From: Kribbella antibiotica
GTDB lineage: Bacteria > Actinomycetota > Actinomycetes > Propionibacteriales > Kribbellaceae
DNA: 32,999 nucleotides
Assembly (NCBI RefSeq): GCF_004349055.1
Contig: NZ_SMKX01000099.1
Coordinates: 1 to 32,999 of the forward strand
Direction: 5' to 3'
In this document: in pieces, positions 15,559-22,806 of the stretch
Layout: each line of letters opens with the position of its first letter
How positions within the stretch are numbered: position 1 is the stretch's first letter
Translations under genes and position numbers: made by a program
The notes under the pieces: model-generated
Database searches by the model: none
What the model saw: the letters and a program-made list of their open reading frames with translations, nothing else
What the model was told of the DNA's origin: nothing

Positions 15559-17133
15559 TCAGTCCAGGTCCTCGACCTCGACGGCCTTGCTGACGGTCGT
15601 GCGCAGGGGAACCTCCTTGATGAAGAGGACTGCGATCAGGCTGACCAGGCCACAAGCGGCCGCGATCAGGAAGATTCGACCGGTGGCATCGCCGTACGCG
15701 TGGCGGACGAGCTCTGCCAGTTGCGGCGGGAGGTGGTTGACGTCGAGCAGGCTCTGGCCGCCGCCGGAGGCTTGGCCGCGGGCGCTCGCCGGGAGGCCGG
15801 CGAGGATCAGGTCCTTGACGCGAGTAGCCAGTACGGCGCCCAGCGCCGCGACGCCGACCGCGCCGCCGAGGCTGCGGAAGAACGAGACGGTCGCGCTGGA
15901 GGCACCGATCTGCGAGACGTCGACGGTGTTCTGAACGGCGAGCACCAGGTTCTGCATCATCATGCCCATGCCGATCCCCATCGACAGCATGCCGAGGCCG
16001 ACCCACCAGTACGGCGTGGTGTGGTCGATCGTGCCGAGAATCAGCAGGCCGATGACGAGCAGGACGCCGCCGATGACCAGGTAGCGCTTCCACTTGCCGA
16101 ATCGGGTGATCAGCTGGCCGGAACCGACCGAGCCAATGAACGAGCCGAGCATCATCGGGATGGTGAGCAGGCCGGCCTCGGTCGGGCTGTAGCCGCGGGC
16201 GATCTGGAAGTACTGGCCGAGGAACAGCGCGCTGCCGAACATCGCGACACCGACCGCCAGGCTGGCCACGATCGCCAGCGCGGTGGTCCGCTCCCGGACG
16301 ACCTTCAGCGGGACGAGCGGCTCGGAGACCTTGCTCTCGACGAGGACGGCGAGCGCCCCGAAGAGCAAGGTGCCACCGACGAACAGCGCGGACTGCCAGG
16401 ACATCCAGTCGAAGTCGTGTCCGGCGAAGGTGACCCAGAGCAGCGGCAGGCTGGCCGCGATACTGATCAGGATCGCGCCGAGGTAGTCGACCTTGACCTT
16501 GCGCTTGAGCAGCGGCAGATGCAGGTACTTCTGCAGGATGATCAGGCTGACCACGGCGAGCGGGACGCAGACGTAGAAACACCAGCGCCAACCGAGCCAC
16601 GAGGTGTCGACGATGACGCCACCGATGAGCGGGCCGGACACGGTCGCGACCGCCATCACGGCACCCATGTAGCCGGAGTACCGGCCGCGGTTGCGGGGCG
16701 GGATCGCCGCACCGATGATCGACTGGGCCAGCGCCATCAGGCCGCCCATCGCAAGCCCCTGCAGTACGCGGGCGCCGATCAGGAACGGCATGTTGTGCGC
16801 CGTACCGGCCAGGGCCGAACCGACCACGAACAGCGAGATCGCAAGCTGCACCAGCAGCTTCTTGCTCATCAGGTCGGACAGCTTGCCCCAGATCGGGGTG
16901 GAGACCGTGGTGGCCAGCAGGCTCGCGGTCAGCACCCAGGTGTACTGCGTCTGGGAACCCTGGAGGTCGGCGATGATCGTCGGCAACGCATTGCTGACGA
17001 TCGTCGAGCTGAGCATCGCTGTGAACAGCGCAGCCAGCAGGCCGATCAGGATCTCGAGGATCTCGCGGTGGGTGAGTTCCGGAGCACTGGGCAGTTGGCT
17101 CCGGGTCCCGTAATCCGCGGAAGTGACAGTCAT
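15559..17133 (-). CDS. DHA2-family (EmrB/QacA) multidrug MFS exporter
   Basis: A 524-residue proton-coupled drug exporter with about 14 membrane helices. The loop motif WGKLSDLMSKKLL (motif A) and the antiporter motif ATVSGPLIGGVIV (motif C) mark a DHA2 exporter. The protein ends in a short acidic tail (AVEVEDLD). The ATG at 17133 shares one base with the TGA of the MarR gene upstream (TGATG), so the two are co-translated. The usual reading is a MarR repressor controlling its own drug pump; the drug or metabolite is not known. Confidence 0.93.
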   Translation of the reverse strand: MTVTSADYGTRSQLPSAPELTHREILEILIGLLAALFTAMLSSTIVSNALPTIIADLQGSQTQYTWVLTASLLATTVSTPIWGKLSDLMSKKLLVQLAISLFVVGSALAGTAHNMPFLIGARVLQGLAMGGLMALAQSIIGAAIPPRNRGRYSGYMGAVMAVATVSGPLIGGVIVDTSWLGWRWCFYVCVPLAVVSLIILQKYLHLPLLKRKVKVDYLGAILISIAASLPLLWVTFAGHDFDWMSWQSALFVGGTLLFGALAVLVESKVSEPLVPLKVVRERTTALAIVASLAVGVAMFGSALFLGQYFQIARGYSPTEAGLLTIPMMLGSFIGSVGSGQLITRFGKWKRYLVIGGVLLVIGLLILGTIDHTTPYWWVGLGMLSMGIGMGMMMQNLVLAVQNTVDVSQIGASSATVSFFRSLGGAVGVAALGAVLATRVKDLILAGLPASARGQASGGGQSLLDVNHLPPQLAELVRHAYGDATGRIFLIAAACGLVSLIAVLFIKEVPLRTTVSKAVEVEDLD

Positions 17134-17642
17134 CAGTCTCCCGTTGTGTGTGAACGCCTCACGGAGTCGGCGGCTTCGGTGACGGCGTGGGCCAGCCGCT
17201 TCAGGACACCGGCGGCCTCACCGAGTGCATCGTCATCGAAGTCCGCCAAGGCGGAGCGCAGTTGCTTGGTATAGGCGGAGTACATGGCCTCCAGCCGGGC
17301 CTTGCCGTCGTCGGACACCCGAACCAGCCCCACCCGGGCGTCTGCCGGGTCCGGCCGACGGCTCACCAGTCCGTCGGCCTCAAGGGTGGCCAGTTGTCTA
17401 CTGACGACAGAGGCGTCGACGCCGAGCTTCGCGGCGAGCTCCTTGCCGCGCTGCTCGCCGTCGGTCATCAGCACCTTGAGGACACTGGCGTCGGCACGAC
17501 GCAGATTGCTGGCGCCCGGCATCAGGTGCTTGTGCTCGATACAGCGCACGGCCCGGATCAAGGCGCTCACGCCTTCCATCAGGTCCTGGGCCGACGCGTC
17601 CCGCTCTACCCCCGGGACCAGGGGTTGCTGAGCTAGTTGCAT
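17133..17642 (-). CDS. MarR-family repressor of the adjacent exporter
   Basis: A 169-residue MarR regulator: N-terminal dimer helices (MEGVSALIRAVRCIEHKHL), a winged helix (about 60-125, ADASVLKVLMTDGEQRGKELAAKLGVDASVVSRQLATLEADGLVSRRPDPADARV) and C-terminal dimer helices. The wing carries the typical D-x-R element. The frame is open upstream to 17690, but the ATG at 17642 is chosen because a near-ideal leaderless promoter ends exactly there and the longer N-terminus (MRIWLQKPTINVYSW) would be encoded by the operator itself. It shares one base with the exporter gene downstream. Confidence 0.92.
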   Translation of the reverse strand: MQLAQQPLVPGVERDASAQDLMEGVSALIRAVRCIEHKHLMPGASNLRRADASVLKVLMTDGEQRGKELAAKLGVDASVVSRQLATLEADGLVSRRPDPADARVGLVRVSDDGKARLEAMYSAYTKQLRSALADFDDDALGEAAGVLKRLAHAVTEAADSVRRSHTTGD

Positions 17643-17678
17643 AACCCAACTATATACATTAATAGTTGGTTTCTGCAA
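17643..17678 (-). promoter_or_regulatory. Leaderless promoter with MarR operator
   Basis: On the minus strand TTGCAG (17678-17673), an 18-bp spacer and TATAGT (17654-17649) put +1 on the A of the ATG at 17642. A perfect 8-bp inverted repeat, CCAACTAT (17646-17653) and ATAGTTGG (17662-17669) with 8 bp between, covers the spacer and -10. It is AT-rich against a GC-rich background, as expected for a MarR site. Confidence 0.7.
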
Positions 17679-17720
17679 CCATATGCGCAAGCCGATACGC
17701 TCCAGCTACGGAGAGTGAGA

Positions 17721-18194
17721 TCAGCTCAGGTCGGAGTTGAGGTGACCGAGGAGGCGGCCGAGGTCGGAGAGATCCTCTGGATTCCAGCGGCTGAAGAGTG
17801 CGCGGAACTCGAGCTGGCGCTGAGCCCGGAAGGCGCCGAAGCGCTCGGCACCGAGGCCGGTGAGTTTGAGCAAGCGAGCGCGGCCGTCATCCGGGTCGCC
17901 GACCCGCTCAAGGAGGCCGAGCCCCTCGAGCTGGGTGATTCCACGACTGACGGTTGACTTGTCCAAACCGAGTGCGAGCGCCACGTCGGAGGCGCGCACG
18001 CCGACGCCGGCACCGCCCATGAACTCGACCTGCGAGATCAGCGCATAGCCGGCCGCATCCAGATCCGGGTGCACGCGCCGGGCCATCATCATCGAGGCCG
18101 AGCGAGCCCGGCGGAACAACGCCGACAACTGCTGCTCGATATCCGCGACCAATGGCTCCGTGCTGCGCTCGGTCTCCGGAGTGGTTTCGGTCAC
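17721..18194 (-). CDS. MarR-family regulator coupled to hisF
   Basis: A 157-residue MarR-type regulator. N-terminal helices (LVADIEQQLSALFRRARSASMMMARRV) lead to a winged helix with VRASDVALALGLDKSTVSRGITQLEGLGLLERVGDPDDGRARLLKLT, followed by C-terminal dimer helices. Its GTG start (18194) overlaps the TGA of hisF in a GTGA junction, so the two genes are coupled. It differs clearly from the other MarR gene downstream. Why a MarR gene rides behind hisF is not evident; it may control the neighbouring exporter unit or an unlinked target. Confidence 0.87.
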   Translation of the reverse strand: MTETTPETERSTEPLVADIEQQLSALFRRARSASMMMARRVHPDLDAAGYALISQVEFMGGAGVGVRASDVALALGLDKSTVSRGITQLEGLGLLERVGDPDDGRARLLKLTGLGAERFGAFRAQRQLEFRALFSRWNPEDLSDLGRLLGHLNSDLS

Positions 18195-18952
18195 CGGACC
18201 ACGATCCCGGCATCGCGCAGCGCCTTCTTCACGTCGGCGATCCGGAAGTCGCCGAAGTGGAACACACTCGCAGCCAGTACGGCGTCCGCTCCCGCCTCGA
18301 CCGCAGGCGGAAAGTGCTCGGGCGCGCCCGCTCCCCCGCTGGCGATCAGCGGCACGTCGACAACGTCGCGCACGGCCTTGATCAGCTCGAGGTCGAAACC
18401 CTTTTTGGTGCCGTCGGCATCCATCGAGTTCAGCAGGATCTCGCCCGCACCCAGCTCACACCCGCGCCGCGCCCACTCGATCGCGTCCAGCCCGGCCGAC
18501 CGCCGGCCACCGTGCGTCGTCACCTCGAAACCACTCGGCTGATCGGACGAACGCCGTACGTCGAGGGAGAGCACCAGCACCTGATTGCCGAACCGGTGCG
18601 CAATCTCCTTGATCACATCAGGCCGTGCAATCGCGCCGGTGTTGATCCCGACCTTGTCCGCGCCGGCCCGCAACAGCCGGTCGACGTCGGCCACCTCCCG
18701 CACTCCCCCGCCAACCGTCAACGGGATGAAAACCTGTTCCGCCGTCCGCCCCACCACGTCGTACGTCGTCTCCCGCGAACCCGAGGACGCCGTGATGTCG
18801 AGGAAGGTGAGCTCGTCGGCCCCCTCCGCGTCGTACACCTTGGCCATCTCGACCGGGTCCCCGGCATCGCGCAGCCCGGTGAAGTTCACACCCTTGACCA
18901 CCCGCCCGGCATCGACATCCAGGCAGGGAATCACACGCACGGCAAGAGTCAC
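18191..18952 (-). CDS. hisF: Imidazole glycerol phosphate synthase subunit HisF
   Basis: A 253-residue (beta/alpha)8-barrel cyclase of histidine biosynthesis. With HisH it turns PRFAR and glutamine-derived ammonia into imidazole glycerol phosphate and AICAR. The catalytic aspartates are visible as D12 in VIPCLDVDAGRVVKG and D131 in VLSLDVRR. Phosphate-binding loops appear as VGGGVR (80-85) and LIASGGAG near the C-terminus. The full family length is present. hisH is not in the window, and hisF stands about 10 kb from priA on the same strand. The GTG start at 18952 fits a leaderless promoter. It overlaps the downstream MarR gene by 4 bp. Confidence 0.97.
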   Translation of the reverse strand: MTLAVRVIPCLDVDAGRVVKGVNFTGLRDAGDPVEMAKVYDAEGADELTFLDITASSGSRETTYDVVGRTAEQVFIPLTVGGGVREVADVDRLLRAGADKVGINTGAIARPDVIKEIAHRFGNQVLVLSLDVRRSSDQPSGFEVTTHGGRRSAGLDAIEWARRGCELGAGEILLNSMDADGTKKGFDLELIKAVRDVVDVPLIASGGAGAPEHFPPAVEAGADAVLAASVFHFGDFRIADVKKALRDAGIVVR

Positions 18953-18964
18953 GCGCCAAGGATA
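18953..18964 (-). promoter_or_regulatory. Leaderless -10 for hisF
   Basis: TATCCT on the minus strand (18964-18959) is followed by six bases and the GTG at 18952, so +1 falls on the start codon. No clear -35 was found. There is no Shine-Dalgarno sequence at the usual distance. Confidence 0.6.
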
Positions 18965-19030
18965 TCCGGCGGCTGTTCAGTTCCGGCCGAACAGCCGTGC
19001 CCTGGGCGGCATCCTCGGGCAAACACCGAA

Positions 19031-19066
19031 TCGACAGCGGTGCTACCGGGGTAGTACCGTTAGACC
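19031..19066 (+). promoter_or_regulatory. Leaderless promoter for the toxin-antitoxin operon
   Basis: TCGACA (19031-19036), an 18-bp spacer and TACCGT (19055-19060) place +1 on the A of the ATG at 19067. Both hexamers fit the vegetative consensus well. It lies back to back with the hisF promoter. Confidence 0.65.
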
Positions 19067-19393
19067 ATGGCTGTTGAGAAGCTAAGTGTTTCCCTCCCGG
19101 ACACCGTCGCGGTCCGAGCCCGGCATGCGGCCGAACGGGCCGGTCTCCCCTTGTCCGCCTGGCTGGCCGAAGCCGCCGAGACGGCGGCAAATCTGGCCGA
19201 AGCCCATCTGGCCGCCGAAGACTACGAGGCGGTGTACGGCAAGCCCGATCCGCAGGAACTGCAGGCCGGCCGTGCCCAACTCGCGGAGGCCGGTGTCATC
19301 ATCGGCGCGGCCGAGACGCCGGAGTACGCCGCCAGCCGCCGGGCGGCGTTGGCGCGTCTGCTCGGACTGCCTGAAGAAAAGCGGCTGGGATGA
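19067..19393 (+). CDS. Ribbon-helix-helix antitoxin-like protein
   Basis: A 108-residue protein whose first 45 residues look like a ribbon-helix-helix DNA-binding domain (KLSVSLPDTVAVRARHAAERAGLPLSAWLAEAAE). The rest is helical and charged (EDYEAVYGKPDPQELQAGRAQL ... ARLLGLPEEKRLG), fitting a flexible toxin-neutralising tail. It overlaps the PIN-domain gene by 4 bp (ATGA), the usual antitoxin-toxin order. Such antitoxins repress their own operon with the toxin. Assignment to the VapB group rests mainly on the partner. Confidence 0.82.
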   Translation: MAVEKLSVSLPDTVAVRARHAAERAGLPLSAWLAEAAETAANLAEAHLAAEDYEAVYGKPDPQELQAGRAQLAEAGVIIGAAETPEYAASRRAALARLLGLPEEKRLG

Positions 19394-19776
19394 CCGCCTT
19401 GATTCTGGACGCCGGCGCGCTGATCCACGTGGAGAACAAGCCGCGGGGTCGGGTCTACGGTCTCTGCCGCGATGCTCTGGACAGCGGAATTCACCCGCAG
19501 ATACCTACCGTCGTACTGGCGCAGGTGTGGCGAGCCAGTCCGCGCCAGGCTCCGATCGCCACGCTGCGCCGGATCTGCAAGACGATCCCCTTCACCGACG
19601 ACACCGCCGAGGCCGTCGGCCGGCTTCTCGCACTGTCAGGGACCGCGGACGTGGTGGACGCCGCCGTGGTGGTGGCTGCGCTCAGCCACGGTGGAGCGGT
19701 GTTGACCTCGGATCCCGGCGACATCAGCAAGCTCGCCGACGCCGCCGGGATTGCGATTCCGCTGCTGGTCGTCTGA
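19390..19776 (+). CDS. vapC: PIN-domain ribonuclease toxin (VapC-like)
   Basis: A 128-residue PIN-domain protein, the expected toxin partner of the preceding gene. PIN nucleases use a cluster of acidic residues with Mg2+ or Mn2+. Visible here are D7 (LILDAGALI), D87/D90 (GTADVVDAAVV) and D108 (VLTSDPGDI). The second acidic position, usually a glutamate in a VLAEVW-like helix, reads Q45 (TVVLAQVWRAS). This Gln variant may be normal for the subfamily or lower activity. Target RNA unknown. The start overlaps the antitoxin stop by 4 bp; a hairpin follows the stop. Confidence 0.86.
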   Translation: MTALILDAGALIHVENKPRGRVYGLCRDALDSGIHPQIPTVVLAQVWRASPRQAPIATLRRICKTIPFTDDTAEAVGRLLALSGTADVVDAAVVVAALSHGGAVLTSDPGDISKLADAAGIAIPLLVV

Positions 19777-19821
19777 CCCGGACCTGCGCGTCCGTCCCCT
19801 GTGGCGACCGCGCAGGCCGGG
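19777..19821. terminator. Bidirectional terminator hairpin
   Basis: CCCGG-A-CCTGCGCG (19777-19790) pairs with CGCGCAGG-CCGGG (19809-19821): a 13-bp stem with one bulged A and an 18-nt loop. It exactly fills the gap between the toxin gene and the convergent PI-PLC gene. Confidence 0.65.
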
Positions 19822-19824
19822 TGG

Positions 19825-21045
19825 TCAGGGGGCTGTGCGGTTGCGCTTGACGAGCTCGTCGATCAGGCCGCCGCCAGGGAAATCCATCATGACGACGCCG
19901 GTGCGCGCCATCGATGGCTCGCCGCCGAACTTGTCGTCGCGCCCCGGATAGAACTCCGGGCACCGGCCGTCGGTGTTGTGCAGACACTGGATCAGGAACT
20001 CGTTCACGCCGTTCGCCGTCGGCGTCCCGCCGGCCACGGTGAACGGATGCGCGCCCGAACCCGAGCCGCTGGTGTAGTTCACATACATCGAGTTCGGCTG
20101 GTAGACGTGCTGCTTCTCGCCCGGCCGGCTCAGGTCCCACACGCCATTCGCCCGGCGCATGTGGGTGCGGACCTTCTCCCACTTGTCGTTGATATCGCTG
20201 ATGTCGTCGACCTGGTAGTCGTCCTGCACCCACTCCTCGTTCGACCCACCACCCGGATACGGGATCTTCAAGCCGTAACCGCCGTAGATCCCACCCCGGA
20301 CACCGCGGAACGTGGTCAGCACGATCTTTCCGCGCGTCTCACTCAGCTTCGGGGTGTCGGCCTGGTCGGTCCCGGTCACCGACGGCGTCCAGAACAGGTT
20401 GCTCCAGTTGGTCGCCGGGACCGAGGTGTCACCGTCGCCGGTGTACGCCTTGCCTTCGAGGTACGAGCGCAGCGTCTTCAGCCGCCACTCGTCGTTGCCG
20501 TAGCCATCGGCGTCGTTGCAGGACCCGGTCTCGCCGGTGCACTCGGCCTTGAGGTGCAGCAGGATCGTCTCGCGCGGGTGCGCGGCGAGGAAGTCCCGCG
20601 CCTTCGTCAGGACGTCGGTGAAGTTCGCCCATTGGTAGTACGTGCCGTGGTGGACGGTGAAGCTCATCCCGGCATCGCCCTTGTCGACGCGGACCCGGAT
20701 GTCGAGGGCGCGGATCCCGGCGTTGAACTGAGTGGTCAGCGTCTGCCCGCTGTACCCGTGGTTCTCCTGCGTCTTGGTGATGCTGGTGGTCACCGGGTCG
20801 CAACTGTCACCGCCGGTACCGGAGTACCCGCACAGAGCCAGGCTGTCGTGCGTGCCGGGGACCGAGAGTTTGTCGAGGGTGGTGTCGCCGGGGACCCGGC
20901 TCATCCAGTCGACGTTCGAGGCCGAAGCGCTCTCGATGCTGTTGTAGTACTCGTTGGCCGAGGCAACTTGCGTCGTCATCACCAGTGAAGCGGCGGTGAT
21001 CGCGAGGGTTGTCACGGCAGCCAGGAGCAGCCGGGATCTGGGCAT
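19825..21045 (-). CDS. Secreted phosphatidylinositol-specific phospholipase C-like protein
   Basis: A 406-residue exported protein. Residues 1-30 are a signal peptide (MPRSRLLLAAVTTLAITAASLVMTT split by a hydrophobic core and ending ASA). The PI-PLC X domain follows: SVPGTHDSLA with H66, GIRALDIRVRVD (109-121), VHHGTYY with H132/H133 as the second catalytic histidine, and LLHLKAE. Members cleave phosphatidylinositol or its glycans outside the cell. Cysteines C72/C82 and a later pair suggest disulfides, fitting export. The ATG at 21045 has AAGGTG upstream; the longer open frame reaching 21813 crosses the divergent gene and is not coding. A CebR-like operator lies upstream. Confidence 0.88.
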   Translation of the reverse strand: MPRSRLLLAAVTTLAITAASLVMTTQVASANEYYNSIESASASNVDWMSRVPGDTTLDKLSVPGTHDSLALCGYSGTGGDSCDPVTTSITKTQENHGYSGQTLTTQFNAGIRALDIRVRVDKGDAGMSFTVHHGTYYQWANFTDVLTKARDFLAAHPRETILLHLKAECTGETGSCNDADGYGNDEWRLKTLRSYLEGKAYTGDGDTSVPATNWSNLFWTPSVTGTDQADTPKLSETRGKIVLTTFRGVRGGIYGGYGLKIPYPGGGSNEEWVQDDYQVDDISDINDKWEKVRTHMRRANGVWDLSRPGEKQHVYQPNSMYVNYTSGSGSGAHPFTVAGGTPTANGVNEFLIQCLHNTDGRCPEFYPGRDDKFGGEPSMARTGVVMMDFPGGGLIDELVKRNRTAP

Positions 21046-21102
21046 GGGCAGACACCTTCGGTCGACAGGGGGCGGACGTCGAACGCGATGACAGTAGCGG
21101 CT

Positions 21103-21116
21103 TGAGAGCGCTCCCA
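21103..21116. promoter_or_regulatory. CebR/LacI-type operator-like palindrome
   Basis: TGAGAGCGCTCCCA differs at one base from TGGGAGCGCTCCCA, the operator of the cellobiose-responsive LacI-family repressor CebR in Streptomyces. It sits in the divergent promoter region between the PI-PLC gene and the metallopeptidase gene. A second perfect palindrome, ACAACGTTGT (21116-21125), follows immediately. Confidence 0.5.
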
Positions 21117-21192
21117 CAACGTTGTAACGATGAACAAGGGACCTCCAATGGGCCAGAATCGGCCAGACCACCCCACCCTGGAGGAACTCGCC

Positions 21193-22749
21193 TTGACGGT
21201 ACGACGCCCTGGCCGGCTGGCCGCCGGTTCCGCGGCAATCGCTCTCCTGTCCACCGCCCTGATCGCCGGACCGTCGCTCGGAGCACAGGCCGGCGGCGGG
21301 AATTTCCCCGCCACTCCGGGCTCCCCCGGCGTCGGCGACGTCGTCTACCCGAACCTCGGCAACGGCGGCTACCAGGCCGACCGCTACGAGCTCGACCTCA
21401 AATACGACGCGGCCACCCGGCTGGTCGCCGGGCACGTGAAGATCCTGGCGACCACCACGCAGAATCTCTCGGCGTTCAACCTCGACTCCTTCGGTCTGGA
21501 CATCACCGAGCTGCGGGTCAACGGCAGCACCGAGCTGTTCCGGCAGGAGGGCGAGGAGCTCGTCGTCTCGCTGGAGTGGCCGATCCGGACCGCGACCAAG
21601 TTCGTGATCGACGTCAGCTACACGGCCGACCCGCGCAAGATCAAGCCGCCGGCCGGCGGCTGGGTCGCGACGCCGGACGGCTTCGCCACCGCGCCGCAGC
21701 CGGCTGGTGCGCACACGATCTTCCCGGGCAACGACCACCCGTCCGACAAGGCCGACTACGTGATCCGGGTGACCGCGCCGCAGGGCACGATCGGTGTTGC
21801 CAGTGGCAAGCATGTCGGGGATCAGGTGAACGCCGACGGCAGCACGACGTCGACGTACCAGACGCTGAACCCGATGGCCACGGAGCTAGTGCAGGCCAGT
21901 GTCGGCGACTACACGATCATCCGCCGCAATCCCGATGCTCCCGCGACAGATCCGGTACTGCGCGACGTCGTACCGACTGCTCGGATCCCGAAAGTGGATG
22001 CGGCGCTGAAGCTGACCGCCGGGCAGCTGGACTGGCTGACGCAGCGACTCGGCGCGTTCCCGCTGGAGGCGTACGGGATTCTTCCGGCCAACAACGACGC
22101 GGCGGACGCGTTCGACTTCACCGGACTCGAGACGCAGACTCTGACGCTGTACAAGCCGAACTACCTCGCGCAGACCGAGGACAAGATCGGCTCGCACATG
22201 ATGCACGAGCTGGCGCACAGCTATTTCGGCAACAGCCTCACGCCCGCGTCGTGGAGCGACCTGTGGTTCAACGAGGGCCACGCCGACTACTACGGCCTGA
22301 TCTACCGCTACGAGCGCGGCTGGCCGGACACCCGCGGCTACACCACGATGGTCGACCGGATGAAGTTCACCTACAGCCAGGGCGACCTGTGGCGTAAGTC
22401 CTCCGGCCCGGTGGCGAAGCCGAACGCCCAGAACCTGTTCGACAACCAGCGCTACACCGGCGGCGTCCTGGTTCTCTACGCGCTCGCCGAGAAGATCGGT
22501 CAGGACAAGTTCCACCAGATCGAACAGGCCGCCCTCAGCACCCACCGCAACAGCACCATCTCCACCGAGCAATACATCACCCTGGCCACCACCGTCTCCG
22601 GCGACGCAGGAGTCCGCCCGTTCCTCGAGGACTGGCTCTACGGCACCAAGACCCCGCCGATGCCCAACCACCCCGACTGGACCGTCGTGGCGCCCACCGC
22701 GAAGGCTCTACGCACCGCCAACGTCCAATCGGATCGCTTGGGCAACTAA
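21193..22749 (+). CDS. Secreted M1-family zinc metallopeptidase
   Basis: A 518-residue exported aminopeptidase-like protein. The zinc site is clear: H338-ELA-H342 followed 18 residues later by E361 (WFNEGHADYYG), the HEXXH-x18-E pattern of family M1. The exopeptidase GxMEN motif is not intact; the matching region reads FTGLETQTLTLY. The start is placed at the TTG of 21193 because GGAGGA at 21180-21185 sits seven bases upstream and the protein then opens with a textbook signal peptide (MTVRRPGRLAAGSAAIAL ... GAQA). An ATG at 21148 with AAGGGA, or one at 21130, would add an unusual hydrophilic extension. A strong terminator follows the stop. Confidence 0.88.
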   Translation: MTVRRPGRLAAGSAAIALLSTALIAGPSLGAQAGGGNFPATPGSPGVGDVVYPNLGNGGYQADRYELDLKYDAATRLVAGHVKILATTTQNLSAFNLDSFGLDITELRVNGSTELFRQEGEELVVSLEWPIRTATKFVIDVSYTADPRKIKPPAGGWVATPDGFATAPQPAGAHTIFPGNDHPSDKADYVIRVTAPQGTIGVASGKHVGDQVNADGSTTSTYQTLNPMATELVQASVGDYTIIRRNPDAPATDPVLRDVVPTARIPKVDAALKLTAGQLDWLTQRLGAFPLEAYGILPANNDAADAFDFTGLETQTLTLYKPNYLAQTEDKIGSHMMHELAHSYFGNSLTPASWSDLWFNEGHADYYGLIYRYERGWPDTRGYTTMVDRMKFTYSQGDLWRKSSGPVAKPNAQNLFDNQRYTGGVLVLYALAEKIGQDKFHQIEQAALSTHRNSTISTEQYITLATTVSGDAGVRPFLEDWLYGTKTPPMPNHPDWTVVAPTAKALRTANVQSDRLGN

Positions 22750-22760
22750 AACCAAAAGAA

Positions 22761-22788
22761 GGGGCTGACGGCAACAACCGTCAGCCCC
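22761..22788. terminator. Strong bidirectional terminator
   Basis: GGGGCTGACGG (22761-22771) pairs perfectly with CCGTCAGCCCC (22778-22788) around a 6-nt loop. It is flanked by AAAAGAA on the left and TTCTTTG on the right, giving U-rich tails for both convergent genes. It is the best intrinsic terminator in the window. Confidence 0.85.
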
Positions 22789-22806
22789 ACTTCTTTGTCT
22801 GGAGAA

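Noticed and set aside
15700..17274. Plus-strand open frame of 524 codons opposite the DHA2 exporter
   Set aside because: Low-complexity charged translation without family features; mirrors the third-position bias of the real minus-strand gene.
21046..21813. N-terminal extension of the PI-PLC frame to 662 residues
   Set aside because: Crosses the promoter and coding region of the divergent peptidase; the signal peptide starts at 21045 with its own ribosome binding site.
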